22,930 nucleotides of DNA from CAZESH01 sp964514665 (lineage in GTDB: Bacteria; Bacillota; Bacilli; Paenibacillales; KCTC-25726): positions 1 through 22,930 of the forward strand of contig CAZESH010000032.1 of NCBI GenBank assembly GCA_964514665.1, given 5' to 3'. The position numbers were made by a program, and so were the translations under genes. Shown piece by piece: positions 14,557 to 22,398 of the stretch (the stretch's first letter is position 1; each line of letters starts with the position of its first letter). Under the pieces are notes generated by a model, which worked only from the letters and a program-made list of their open reading frames with translations, did no database searches and was not told where the DNA came from.

Positions 14557-14759
14557 CAGCATTGGCTATAAATCCGATTATATTCCAATCCAAATAGAAT
14601 GTCTTGTCCAAACCCCTCCTTTACCGTATTATTTTAGTTAGCCGACACATATTTAGATTTTTCTTCCATTTTATAATGTCTCCTCTATTTGCCGTAATGG
14701 GCTGCCGGGAGTTTTCTTTCCGAGCTTTTTGTATCCTCGATATGGAGCGTGTATGCCTG

Positions 14760-16211
14760 ATGTCGATAATGTTAAATTCGCCTGAATCCAATATTACCGA
14801 TCGTATTTTCCAATTTTCCCCTGTCGGAATTGCCGTCATTTCGTGCGACGGTCGATGGATCAAGACAAACCCCGCTCTGCGCCGGATACTAGGCTGTGAG
14901 AAGGAAAGCGAACTGACAAACGGAAATTTTATGGATGTTATATACCCGAACAATGCAGAAAACCGCAGCGATTATTTGCAGCACCTCGCTTTTGGAGAAG
15001 AGACCAGTATTCAGATCGAAGCCATATGCAGGACTAAATCGGAGCGCACCTTAGCCATAAGGCTTTTCCTTACCAAGCTGCCGCGTACTGAAGCTGATCC
15101 GGAGCGCCTGATCGTTTATTTCACGGAAATCTCCGGATCCCCCCGAAAACGGCCAAGCAAACAGCAGCTGGAAGAGAATTTGCAGAAATACAGTTCCCTG
15201 AAAAAGTACAACCCAAACGGGATTTTTTCAATCGATCCATCCGGCACAATATCCAATCACAATCCGGCTGCGGAAAAATTGCTCGGCTATCGCCATGAAG
15301 AGCTGGTGGGAAAAAAATATCTGCATCTGATCCACTCTTCTCAACGAAAGCTGGCCAAAAAACGCTTCAAGCTTCTTATTCAAGGAAATGTACTAACGGA
15401 CATCCATTGTTGGCTCAAGCATAAAGACGGGCACTTTATCGAGGTGCTGATCACCCCTGCACCCATCATCATCAACCATATTATCAGCGGACTTTTCCTA
15501 ATTTTCAAAGACATTACGGAAACCCGCCGATCAGAGGACGCCATGCTCAGGGCGGAAAAACTGTCGGTCGCCGGACAGCTGGCCGCCGGAGTTGCCCATG
15601 AAATCCGCAACCCCCTGACCGCAATTAAAGGCTTTCTGCAGCTGCTTAAAAACGCTAATGCGGAAAAGTCAAGAACTTATTTGGAAATTGTACAGGCCGA
15701 GCTGGAAAGAATCGAAATCATCATCAGTGAAATGCTGGTTCTGGCCAAACCGCAAAAAACGGACTTCAGACTGATGGACATGAAGCGAATTTTGGAAGAC
15801 GTCATCGCCCTGATCAGCGCACAGGCAGCCATGAGCAATGTCGGGATTAAAGCAGCTATCCCTTGTCAGCTGCCTGCGATTCTTTGCGATTCGAATCAAA
15901 TGAAGCAGGTATTTATCAATATTCTTAAAAATGCCATTGAAGCCATGCCGGACGGAGGGGAAATCACGCTCGCAGTCGAAGCAAGCCGCAAAGGTCAGCT
16001 GGTCGTACGGATTACCGATCAAGGAAGCGGCATCTCCGAGGAGCAAATTACCCGATTGGGAGAGCCTTTTTATACGACAAAAGGAAACGGCACCGGATTG
16101 GGCTTGATGGTCAGCCAGAAAATCCTCAAAAACCACGGAGCATTCTTGCGGATTTCCAGTCAGCTGCAGATCGGCACTACGGTTGAGGTCATCTTTCCTG
16201 TCAAAGTGTAA
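14760..16211 (+). CDS. Two-PAS sensor histidine kinase, sporulation-kinase type
   Basis: Cytosolic histidine kinase (483 aa from this start). Two PAS domains (about residues 10-120 and 135-255) are followed by the dimerisation box AGVAHEIRNPLTAIKGFLQ (phospho-His280), then the N box NILKNAIEAMPDGG, G1 DQGSGIS, F box EPFYTTK and G2 GNGTGLGL. There are no convincing membrane helices in this range, as in KinA/KinE kinases that feed Spo0F/Spo0A. Start: the frame is open to a TTG at 14604 without ribosome site; ATG 14760 has GGAG 12 bases upstream, and ATG 14769 is another option. A TATAAT at 14672-14677 may be the -10. No response regulator is adjacent, so it is an orphan kinase; sporulation as output is inferred. 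Confidence 0.9.
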   Translation: MSIMLNSPESNITDRIFQFSPVGIAVISCDGRWIKTNPALRRILGCEKESELTNGNFMDVIYPNNAENRSDYLQHLAFGEETSIQIEAICRTKSERTLAIRLFLTKLPRTEADPERLIVYFTEISGSPRKRPSKQQLEENLQKYSSLKKYNPNGIFSIDPSGTISNHNPAAEKLLGYRHEELVGKKYLHLIHSSQRKLAKKRFKLLIQGNVLTDIHCWLKHKDGHFIEVLITPAPIIINHIISGLFLIFKDITETRRSEDAMLRAEKLSVAGQLAAGVAHEIRNPLTAIKGFLQLLKNANAEKSRTYLEIVQAELERIEIIISEMLVLAKPQKTDFRLMDMKRILEDVIALISAQAAMSNVGIKAAIPCQLPAILCDSNQMKQVFINILKNAIEAMPDGGEITLAVEASRKGQLVVRITDQGSGISEEQITRLGEPFYTTKGNGTGLGLMVSQKILKNHGAFLRISSQLQIGTTVEVIFPVKV

Positions 16212-16320
16212 TCGGAAGAACGCTTAAACCTAGGATAAAAGACGCACATTTTGATATCATCAATCGTATCATACGACTAAAAGTCATTCGGGTAGTCAGA
16301 TAAGGAAGGATGAATAACCT

Positions 16321-17385
16321 GTGAATCTATTCCAAAGATTAAAGCTCAAAGCCATGCTGCGGAACTGCAACTATGAATTGGCCGGAACGGTCATCAAACA
16401 GCAGTATTACGATGACCACAAGCAAACGGAAATCAACCGCCTGATTGACCGCTTCATGGCCGATCCCGGTTTTGATGAAGCTTTGAATCTAATTGCATAT
16501 AACGAAATGATGATCTTCTACTTCACGGAAAGCTGCGAGGACGGATTGTATGTGAGGCAAAGCACCAAGGAAACAGAAGAAGCCCACCATCATTCGGCAG
16601 ACAAAAGTTCTCCGCATACCCGGGATGATGATACGCAAGAGCCTTCCGACACGCCGGCGCCCGCTTTCCAAAGCGACACCGACAAGGCTGCCGAGCCGAA
16701 CGGGAGCTTTCCGAACGAGAGTGCGGAAACCGCAAGCCGCCGCAAACAAATTGAAGAGTCGGAAGAATGGATGAATGAGATGATTGCCAGAAGCAAGCGC
16801 AAAGCCAAGCCATTTGATGCGAGTGCGAGAGAGAATTATCCCGCAGCCAGAATCGTCAAGTCGGTTTTGGGCCAGTCCTTCCATGCGCATATCGACTATG
16901 GCGATCCTCCCGGAGAACAGCATCCGGCCGCAGAACAGCAAGCAGAGGAAGCCCCGGAAGCACCAACCGCTTATATAGAACGGATAGAGTATATAAACGA
17001 TGCACAGCATGAGCCGGAGGCCGCCGCGCAAGCGCTGCCGGATGACGATTTCGCCTTTGATGCGGCTCCACAAGTGCCTGGCAGCAGTTCCGCTCCCGAG
17101 ACCGCCGCATATGCGCAGCTTGGGCATCGTTCCGCTTCTGAAGCCGCCGCCGCTTCGGAGCATGCTGGACAAGCCGATGCGGCAGTGCGCCCCAGCTTTG
17201 CCAATGTGGTCACAACCTTGAACATGGATATTCATACGATGATGAAGCAGTTGAGCGATTATCGCAGGCAGCTGGCTGAGCACCCCCCCGACGAAGAGCG
17301 GATCAGAATTTACATCCGCTCACTGGAGAAAGCCATTGATGAATTTTCCCTGGCTGTGGATCTGCTGGAGGGAGAGCGCAGATAA
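16321..17385 (+). CDS. Unrecognised acidic low-complexity protein (354 aa)
   Basis: I do not recognise a family. Residues 1-75 look folded and mainly helical (LFQRLKLKAMLRNCNYELAG, then an IDRFMADPGFDEALNLIAY segment). Residues about 80-290 are hydrophilic, rich in Ala, Glu, Asp, Pro and Ser, with no hydrophobic helices, and are probably disordered. The last 60 residues (from about FANVVTTLNMDI) are again predicted helical, possibly coiled-coil. No signal peptide or membrane segment. The start is GTG, 11 bases after AAGGAAGG. It lies about 110 bp after the kinase in the same direction and ends 11 bp from the convergent dehydrogenase. A cytosolic structural or adaptor protein would fit, but that is a guess. 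Confidence 0.75.
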   Translation: MNLFQRLKLKAMLRNCNYELAGTVIKQQYYDDHKQTEINRLIDRFMADPGFDEALNLIAYNEMMIFYFTESCEDGLYVRQSTKETEEAHHHSADKSSPHTRDDDTQEPSDTPAPAFQSDTDKAAEPNGSFPNESAETASRRKQIEESEEWMNEMIARSKRKAKPFDASARENYPAARIVKSVLGQSFHAHIDYGDPPGEQHPAAEQQAEEAPEAPTAYIERIEYINDAQHEPEAAAQALPDDDFAFDAAPQVPGSSSAPETAAYAQLGHRSASEAAAASEHAGQADAAVRPSFANVVTTLNMDIHTMMKQLSDYRRQLAEHPPDEERIRIYIRSLEKAIDEFSLAVDLLEGERR

Positions 17386-17396
17386 TCCGCTAGAAT

Positions 17397-18497
17397 TCAA
17401 GGCTGCCCGTTGGGATATACCATCACCTTGATGCTGCGATTCTTGTTGATCCGCGCATGCTCCATCGCTTCCTGAGCGGCAGATAACGGAAAGCGGTCGG
17501 TGATCAGCGCTTTGACGTCGGAAATTCCCCCCGACAAAAAGGAAATTCCTTGCGGATACGTATTGGCGTACCGGAATATGCCGTAAATATCCACCTCATT
17601 GTCGGCAATAAACGGCACATTCAAAGGGATTTCATCCTGTTGGGGAAGACCGATCACGGCCATTTTGCCGCCGCGGCGCAACGAAGCAAGCGTCGTTTGC
17701 AGCGCTTTTGGATTTCCCGCCGTTTCGAAAGCCACATCCACACCTTTGCCGCCGGTCCACCGCTTGATTTCCGCCAGCGCATCCTGCTCAGCCACGTTAA
17801 TCACATGATCGGCGCCGATTTTTCGAGCTGCCTCAAGGCGAAACGGTTCTAAATCGGCTGCGATGATCTTGGCTGCTCCGAATGCTTTTGCCGCGGCAAC
17901 CGCCATTAATCCCACAGGTCCCATGCCGATGATCGCAACGGAATCTCCCGGCCGCAGCCCCGTTCGTTTTGCGGCGTGAATGCCGACGGAGAACGGTTCG
18001 TTCAAGGAAGCCTCCTCGAAGGATAGATGGTCGGGAATCGGAAAGAGGAAATCCTCCCTGATTTTTATATACTGCACGAACGCCCCGTCCACAGGCGGTG
18101 TGGCCAAGAATGAAACCTCCGGACACAGATTGTATCTGCCCTGCTTGCATGCATCACAACGTCCGCAGGTGATCCCCGGCTCAACCGCAACGCGATCTCC
18201 GACGCGTACACTTGTTACGTTTGCGCCGACGGCAGCGATCACGCCTGCACACTCATGTCCGAGAATGATCGGCTTTTCCACAACATACGGGCCGATTCTC
18301 CCATGCTCGTAATAGTGCATGTCTGAGCCGCAAATACCGACCGCCATAACCTTCACCAGCGCTTCATCCGCCTCCGGCACCGGAAGCGGCCGTTCCTCCA
18401 GGCGAATCACGCCCGGTTCAAGCATCACCGCCGCCGTCATCTTATCCGGCAGTTCGCCCGCTTTATTGCCGGTTGAATAATTTCCATCTATCGTCAT
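17397..18497 (-). CDS. Zinc-dependent sorbitol/xylitol-type dehydrogenase (366 aa)
   Basis: Medium-chain alcohol dehydrogenase, oxidising a polyol to a ketose with NAD. Catalytic zinc residues are Cys56 (GICGSD), His81-Glu82 (GHECAG) and Glu167 (NEPFSVG, the form found in sorbitol and xylitol dehydrogenases). The structural zinc site has four Cys (111, 114, 117, 125). The Rossmann loop is GMGPVGL (191-197), and Asp in AADLEP favours NAD over NADP. An upstream in-frame ATG exists 27 bp earlier, but ATG 18497 follows AAGGAGG by 8 bases. Other polyols or threonine-like substrates are possible. It stands alone, with no sugar transporter nearby; its need for two zinc ions may be the link to the zinc genes, though this is only a thought. 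Confidence 0.9.
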   Translation of the reverse strand: MTIDGNYSTGNKAGELPDKMTAAVMLEPGVIRLEERPLPVPEADEALVKVMAVGICGSDMHYYEHGRIGPYVVEKPIILGHECAGVIAAVGANVTSVRVGDRVAVEPGITCGRCDACKQGRYNLCPEVSFLATPPVDGAFVQYIKIREDFLFPIPDHLSFEEASLNEPFSVGIHAAKRTGLRPGDSVAIIGMGPVGLMAVAAAKAFGAAKIIAADLEPFRLEAARKIGADHVINVAEQDALAEIKRWTGGKGVDVAFETAGNPKALQTTLASLRRGGKMAVIGLPQQDEIPLNVPFIADNEVDIYGIFRYANTYPQGISFLSGGISDVKALITDRFPLSAAQEAMEHARINKNRSIKVMVYPNGQP

Positions 18498-18691
18498 CTT
18501 CTTAACCTCCTTGATAAATTCCAATAAATGCCCTGTTAGAGGGATTCGACGTTTTGACTGAATTTCCTTTGCTTCTCTTTAGCTTCATATCCAAATTAAG
18601 GTTGTATAAATTACTGTAACTATGAGAAAAATGTATTTGTACACTTATCCCTATATTTCCATATATTGCAATTTCGAAAAGAGGTTATTTA

Positions 18692-19456
18692 TTGCAGCAG
18701 CTTCCTCCCTACCGCAGAACAAGAGCTTTTCTTTCGCCTTTTTCACTCATCCAGATTCATATGAGAAACCCGTGGGTGGTGGCTTTCTTTTCTTTCGCTT
18801 ATCCCGGCTTCGGCTATTTGATACAGCAAAGATTGGCCAAGGCTTTTATCCTCATCGTCTGGGAGATCTTCATCAACAATTCGGCCAAAATCAACCTTGG
18901 CATCATGTATACCTTACTCGGGCACTTCGATCAAGCCAAGGAAGTATTGGACGAAAGATGGTTGATGCTTTACGTTCCCATATACTTCTTCGCGATTTGG
19001 GACAGCTACCGCTCAACGGTTGACATGAACAAGCTTTACCTGCTGGCCGATCGGGAAGATGCCAAGCTGCTGCCGATGTCGATCGGGACATGGGATATCA
19101 ATTATTTGGATAAAAGAAAACCTTTTCTTGCTTTTATGTGGTCCGTGATCGGCCCTGGGCTGGGTCATTTGTATGTACACAAATTTATTACCGGCATATT
19201 TATTTTTGCCTATTCCATCTCGTTGATTATTTTATCGCACCTTCCGCTCGGGCTCCACTATTCGCTGCTGGGAGAATTCGATCGGGCGAAAGCGGTTCTG
19301 GATATGCAATGGCTTTTGTACTTGCCTTCGATTTTTTCGTTTATTTTTTATGACGCTTATAATTCCGCGGTCGAACTGAATAAGCTCTTTTCCAAGGAAC
19401 AGTCTGGATTTTTACGGGAAAATTTCCAAAACGAGAGTTTTGAAATGCCATTTTAG
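18692..19456 (+). CDS. Membrane protein made of two duplicated halves (254 aa)
   Basis: Integral membrane protein without a family name I can give. Residues 25-115 and 142-232 are two copies of one unit at a constant offset of 117 with no gap. Each copy has a PGxGxL helix start (YPGFGYL / GPGLGHL, as in TM2-type proteins), a LLG.FD.AK.VLD..WL segment and an end in NKL(Y/F). Each copy has about three hydrophobic helices. The start is TTG with AAAGAGG 7 bases upstream; no ATG start is better placed. The next gene begins 12 bp after the stop, with a TTG start too, so both are likely one operon with moderate expression. Function unknown. Confidence 0.8.
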   Translation: MQQLPPYRRTRAFLSPFSLIQIHMRNPWVVAFFSFAYPGFGYLIQQRLAKAFILIVWEIFINNSAKINLGIMYTLLGHFDQAKEVLDERWLMLYVPIYFFAIWDSYRSTVDMNKLYLLADREDAKLLPMSIGTWDINYLDKRKPFLAFMWSVIGPGLGHLYVHKFITGIFIFAYSISLIILSHLPLGLHYSLLGEFDRAKAVLDMQWLLYLPSIFSFIFYDAYNSAVELNKLFSKEQSGFLRENFQNESFEMPF

Positions 19457-19468
19457 GTGGTGCGATCC

Positions 19469-19927
19469 TTGTATATTATAGCAACCTTCGAACAAAACAT
19501 GTACCTTGAACTCGCTTTAACTGCACTGCGGCAAAAGGGACTTGCCAAAGAAAAAATCTTGGCCGTTCCGTTGGACAAGCGGACAGAACCGGCCAAATTG
19601 TTCGATAGTCTCCATTATTCGGACGGCTTCAGCATGCTCGATTTGGGTGCCATACTGGGAACCTGCCTGATGCTGTTAGGCGCCGTTTACGGCTATGTTC
19701 TCAAATGGGGACCGATCCTCTGGGGGGTGATCGGAGGCGCATCGGGACTGGCCATCGGCTTGATCATCAAGCTGGCGATTATCCGGAAAAAACATTCCCT
19801 CGCCCAACAAAATCTGGCCGAGGTTGTCGTGATGATCCACTGTGAGGAAGAAAAATGCGATGCGTTTGAACAGCTGCTATGGGAGAACATGGCGCTGGGG
19901 GTTGCGTATATCCGTCATATCAAATAG
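19469..19927 (+). CDS. Small two-helix membrane protein (152 aa)
   Basis: Unrecognised. The first 50 residues are soluble, starting MYIIATFEQNMYLELALTAL, followed by two hydrophobic helices with glycine-rich packing (LDLGAILGTCLMLLGAVYGY and GVIGGASGLAIGLIIKLAI). A C-terminal soluble domain has VVVMIHCEEEKCDAFEQLL, with a Cys-x4-Cys pair, and ends YIRHIK. The fold pattern (soluble ferredoxin-like halves flanking a glycine-zipper helical hairpin) resembles stress-related small proteins, but this is only likeness. TTG 19469 lies 8 bases after AGGTGG; GTG 19457 would have no ribosome site. Second gene of an apparent operon. Confidence 0.75.
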   Translation: MYIIATFEQNMYLELALTALRQKGLAKEKILAVPLDKRTEPAKLFDSLHYSDGFSMLDLGAILGTCLMLLGAVYGYVLKWGPILWGVIGGASGLAIGLIIKLAIIRKKHSLAQQNLAEVVVMIHCEEEKCDAFEQLLWENMALGVAYIRHIK

Positions 19928-19944
19928 CGGGCATGGGCCCGCTA
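19925..19944. terminator. Hairpin between convergent genes
   Basis: Perfect 8 bp stem TAGCGGGC/GCCCGCTA with an ATGG loop, starting in the stop codon of the upstream gene and followed by GTTTGT. Tails are weak on both strands, but position between two convergent gene ends supports a shared terminator. Confidence 0.6.
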
Positions 19945-19970
19945 GTTTGTAAAGTGATCAAGATATTGTC

Positions 19971-20360
19971 CTATAAACTCTTGTCAATCGCTTGAATCAG
20001 CCGTTCTTCAATGTCCTTGGCTATCGCCTCAAGCTGCGGATCACCCAACAAACCGATGATCGCCGTCGGTCTTGCCATGCCGATTTGCGTTTGGCCGCCC
20101 TTGTCGTATACGACAATCTTGCACGGCAAAAAGTAACCGGCCAGCTTGTCGATATTCAACACCTTGGCCGCTTCCCCGGGATTGCACACCTCGAGAATAC
20201 GGTAAGCCGTATTGTAGGAATCAACGCCTTTTTCCTGCAGCTTGGCCTGCAGGTCAAAATCCCACAGAAGTCCAAATTTATATTCCTTTAACTGCTGCTC
20301 CAATGTGCTGACCGCCTCGTCAACCGTCTGCTTTGTCGATACTGAATAATGAAATTCCAT
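19971..20360 (-). CDS. DUF302-family protein (129 aa)
   Basis: Cytosolic-looking protein of the DUF302 family; the function of the family is not settled. The family motifs are visible: EVCNPGEAAKVL (Cys59) and FLPCKIVVYDKG (Cys80). No signal peptide. AAAGGAGG precedes the ATG. It follows the TlpA-like gene by 27 bp as last gene of a thiol-redox operon, which suggests that the two conserved Cys take part in redox or metal chemistry (inference). Confidence 0.88.
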   Translation of the reverse strand: MEFHYSVSTKQTVDEAVSTLEQQLKEYKFGLLWDFDLQAKLQEKGVDSYNTAYRILEVCNPGEAAKVLNIDKLAGYFLPCKIVVYDKGGQTQIGMARPTAIIGLLGDPQLEAIAKDIEERLIQAIDKSL

Positions 20361-20387
20361 GCTGGGTCCTCCTTTAACCTTTTAAGA

Positions 20388-20942
20388 TTACTTTCCGAAA
20401 AGCTGCTTCATCATGTCGTAATTCATCGCGCCCTGAACCTTGCCGTGAATGATTCCTTCTGCATCAATGACATAAGATGTGGGGAAAGCGGTTATTTGAT
20501 ACTTGTCGCTTACTTCCCCCTTGGCATCCAAAACAACGGGAAAGCTCAAACCGTAGTCTTTGCTGAATTGTACCACATTATCAACGGATCTTTCCGTCGT
20601 GGTGGCATCTACCGCAAGCACGACAAGATCCCCGTCCTGCTTGAAAGCTTGATAAAATTTTTCCATATGCGGCATTTCCAGCTTGCAGGGCGGACACCAC
20701 GTCGCCCAAAAGTTCAACAGCACCATCTTGCCTTGATAATCCGACAGCTTGACCTTCCGGCCCTGCAAATCCTGAAGCTCGAAATCGGGCGCCTTCTGTC
20801 CTTTTTCAATCCCCGTCTGCACACCGGATGCTCCATTTCCACCACTGACTTCTCCATATCCTTTTTTCGCCTGGTAATCATAGACGCCCCATATCACCAA
20901 AGCGAGCAAGATCACCAATACCGCGGCATTTCTTTTCTTCAC
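20388..20942 (-). CDS. TlpA/ResA-like membrane-anchored thiol-disulfide oxidoreductase
   Basis: Reduces disulfides outside the membrane, for instance in apocytochrome c or spore proteins. An uncleaved N-terminal helix (residues 6-24) is the anchor. The thioredoxin fold holds the active site WCPPC (Cys83, Cys86) and cis-Pro in TAFPTSY. AKAPDFEL-type entry (KAPDFELQDLQGRKVKLSDY) is typical of AhpC/TSA-TlpA proteins. 184 residues is normal. It lies 15 bp after ccdA, which would supply its electrons. Whether the target is cytochrome c, copper-site proteins or spore coat cannot be told from here. Confidence 0.92.
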   Translation of the reverse strand: MKKRNAAVLVILLALVIWGVYDYQAKKGYGEVSGGNGASGVQTGIEKGQKAPDFELQDLQGRKVKLSDYQGKMVLLNFWATWCPPCKLEMPHMEKFYQAFKQDGDLVVLAVDATTTERSVDNVVQFSKDYGLSFPVVLDAKGEVSDKYQITAFPTSYVIDAEGIIHGKVQGAMNYDMMKQLFGK

Positions 20943-20957
20943 TATCGATTCTCCTTT

Positions 20958-21665
20958 CTAAAGCGTGAATTGTGCCAGCCAGGCACTGATTTTCTGAAAC
21001 TGCCCGCTGAACAGCAGCAAGCCGATGCCTACCATGATCCATCCGTTGACAATCGACAAAATCGGCACCCAGCGGTTGATTTTTCTTACCGCGCTTAAAG
21101 AGTAAGTCAGCAGCACGGAAATCATCAGGAACGGGATACCCAAGCCGAGCGCATATACGACCAGCATGACCACACCGCTGAACAAGGTTTCAGACGAGCT
21201 TGCCAGCAGCAAAATCGAGGATAGCGCCAGCCCTACACAGGGTGTCCAACCGGTGCCAAAAGCGAGTCCCAATAAAAAGGAGCCCGTACTCCCCTGACGG
21301 TTCAATTTGGTGCTGTCCCATTTTTTCTCCAGCATCAGCAAGCGCAATTTAAGAATCCCCGCCATTTGCAGACCGAATAAGATAATCAGCAGTCCGCTGA
21401 ATTTTTCGATTAAATCGCGGTATTGGGACAGCGTCTGCCCGATCAAACTGGCCGAAGCCCCCATCGCCACAAAAACGACGCTGAAGCCGAGAATGAACCA
21501 GATCGAGCGCATGAACAGCAAGCGCTTGCTGACATCGATTTTATTGTGCTGCACGGCAGTCCCCGTCAAATGGGAGACATATGCAGGGATCAAAGGGAAG
21601 ATACAGGGTGAAAAAAAAGAAAGAAGTCCGGCCGTAAAGGCGACCCATATAGATATGTTCTCCAA
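20958..21665 (-). CDS. ccdA: Cytochrome c biogenesis-type electron carrier CcdA (235 aa)
   Basis: Six-helix membrane protein that moves electrons from cytosolic thioredoxin to extracytoplasmic thiol proteins. The two redox Cys are in FFSPCIFPLIP (Cys21) and GTGWTPCVGLAL (Cys143), the usual positions. Start is TTG with GGAGG 9 bases upstream; no better ATG exists. Four base pairs separate it from the preceding membrane gene, and the TlpA-like gene follows by 15 bp, so the three are a transcription unit. Confidence 0.94.
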   Translation of the reverse strand: MENISIWVAFTAGLLSFFSPCIFPLIPAYVSHLTGTAVQHNKIDVSKRLLFMRSIWFILGFSVVFVAMGASASLIGQTLSQYRDLIEKFSGLLIILFGLQMAGILKLRLLMLEKKWDSTKLNRQGSTGSFLLGLAFGTGWTPCVGLALSSILLLASSSETLFSGVVMLVVYALGLGIPFLMISVLLTYSLSAVRKINRWVPILSIVNGWIMVGIGLLLFSGQFQKISAWLAQFTL

Positions 21666-21669
21666 ACGC

Positions 21670-22344
21670 TTAAGCCTCCCGTGATTGATTCTTGTCCAAT
21701 TTGTTCAGCCACAAAAGCGAAATCAAGGCAGTTACTAAAAACACCATTTGCTGTCGGGAAAATATCCAAACCGCGGTTCGGTTGTCCAAGAACAAGACGA
21801 AGATTTGTCCGAGGCTGAACCAAAGCACAATTTTCAGTAATACCGCTGCATCGCCCAGTTTTTCCCGTACGAACAGCCCGACGCCCAAGGCCAGGGAAAG
21901 AATCGCTGCAGCTATATGAAAAACAAGCCGATCCTGCTCCAACGCAAGCTGCAGCAGATGAAACAGCGCGCTGCCGCCCAAAAACACGGAGGCAAGTGCA
22001 TCTGCGACGATGGGGAGCGAAAGCTGCCGTTTCCGCATGCTCAGCCATAAATAAACGGCAGTTATTCCCGCTGCCAGCCAAACCCCTTTATCTCCAGGCG
22101 GAAAATATATCAAACTGAGCGGATTGCGGACAACGGAAACAGGGTCAAACACGATCGAGCTGAATTTCCATGCAAATATGGAGATGATAAGGGCGTTCGC
22201 AATTTTGTCCTTTAAAAACCCCGACATCGCTTCTTCCGCCCGCTTGAGGCGAAATTTCAAGACCCAATAACCGCCAAACGCGGACAATAAATAAGCGAGA
22301 AGCCCTGCATTGATCACAAACGGGCCGATGTTGAGCGAAGTCAT
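21670..22344 (-). CDS. Polytopic membrane protein, first gene of the ccdA operon (224 aa)
   Basis: About seven hydrophobic helices, no catalytic motif I can identify. The start NIGPFVINAGLLAYLLS and the FPPGDKGVW loop recall prolipoprotein diacylglyceryl transferase (Lgt) in layout, but the Lgt signature with its essential residues is not visible, so I leave the function open. There is no Cys in the protein, so it cannot carry electrons by thiols itself. GGAAGGTG precedes the ATG. It heads the run membrane protein-ccdA-TlpA-DUF302 and may form part of the redox complex or help insert it. Confidence 0.8.
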   Translation of the reverse strand: MTSLNIGPFVINAGLLAYLLSAFGGYWVLKFRLKRAEEAMSGFLKDKIANALIISIFAWKFSSIVFDPVSVVRNPLSLIYFPPGDKGVWLAAGITAVYLWLSMRKRQLSLPIVADALASVFLGGSALFHLLQLALEQDRLVFHIAAAILSLALGVGLFVREKLGDAAVLLKIVLWFSLGQIFVLFLDNRTAVWIFSRQQMVFLVTALISLLWLNKLDKNQSREA

Positions 22345-22369
22345 GCTGCACCTTCCCTTTTTGTAAAAT

Positions 22370-22391
22370 GGGGCTGCAGCTTGGCAGCCCC
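22370..22391 (-). terminator. Terminator after the methyltransferase gene
   Basis: Perfect 8 bp stem GGGGCTGC/GCAGCCCC with a 6 base loop, followed on the minus strand by ATTTTAC. It lies just after the methyltransferase stop and before the ccdA operon. Confidence 0.7.
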
Positions 22392-22398
22392 TGGTTCG

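Noticed and set aside
14604..14759. N-terminal extension of the histidine kinase with a hydrophobic segment
   Set aside because: The TTG start has no ribosome site, and a TATAAT-like -10 lies inside it, so the stretch is probably untranslated.
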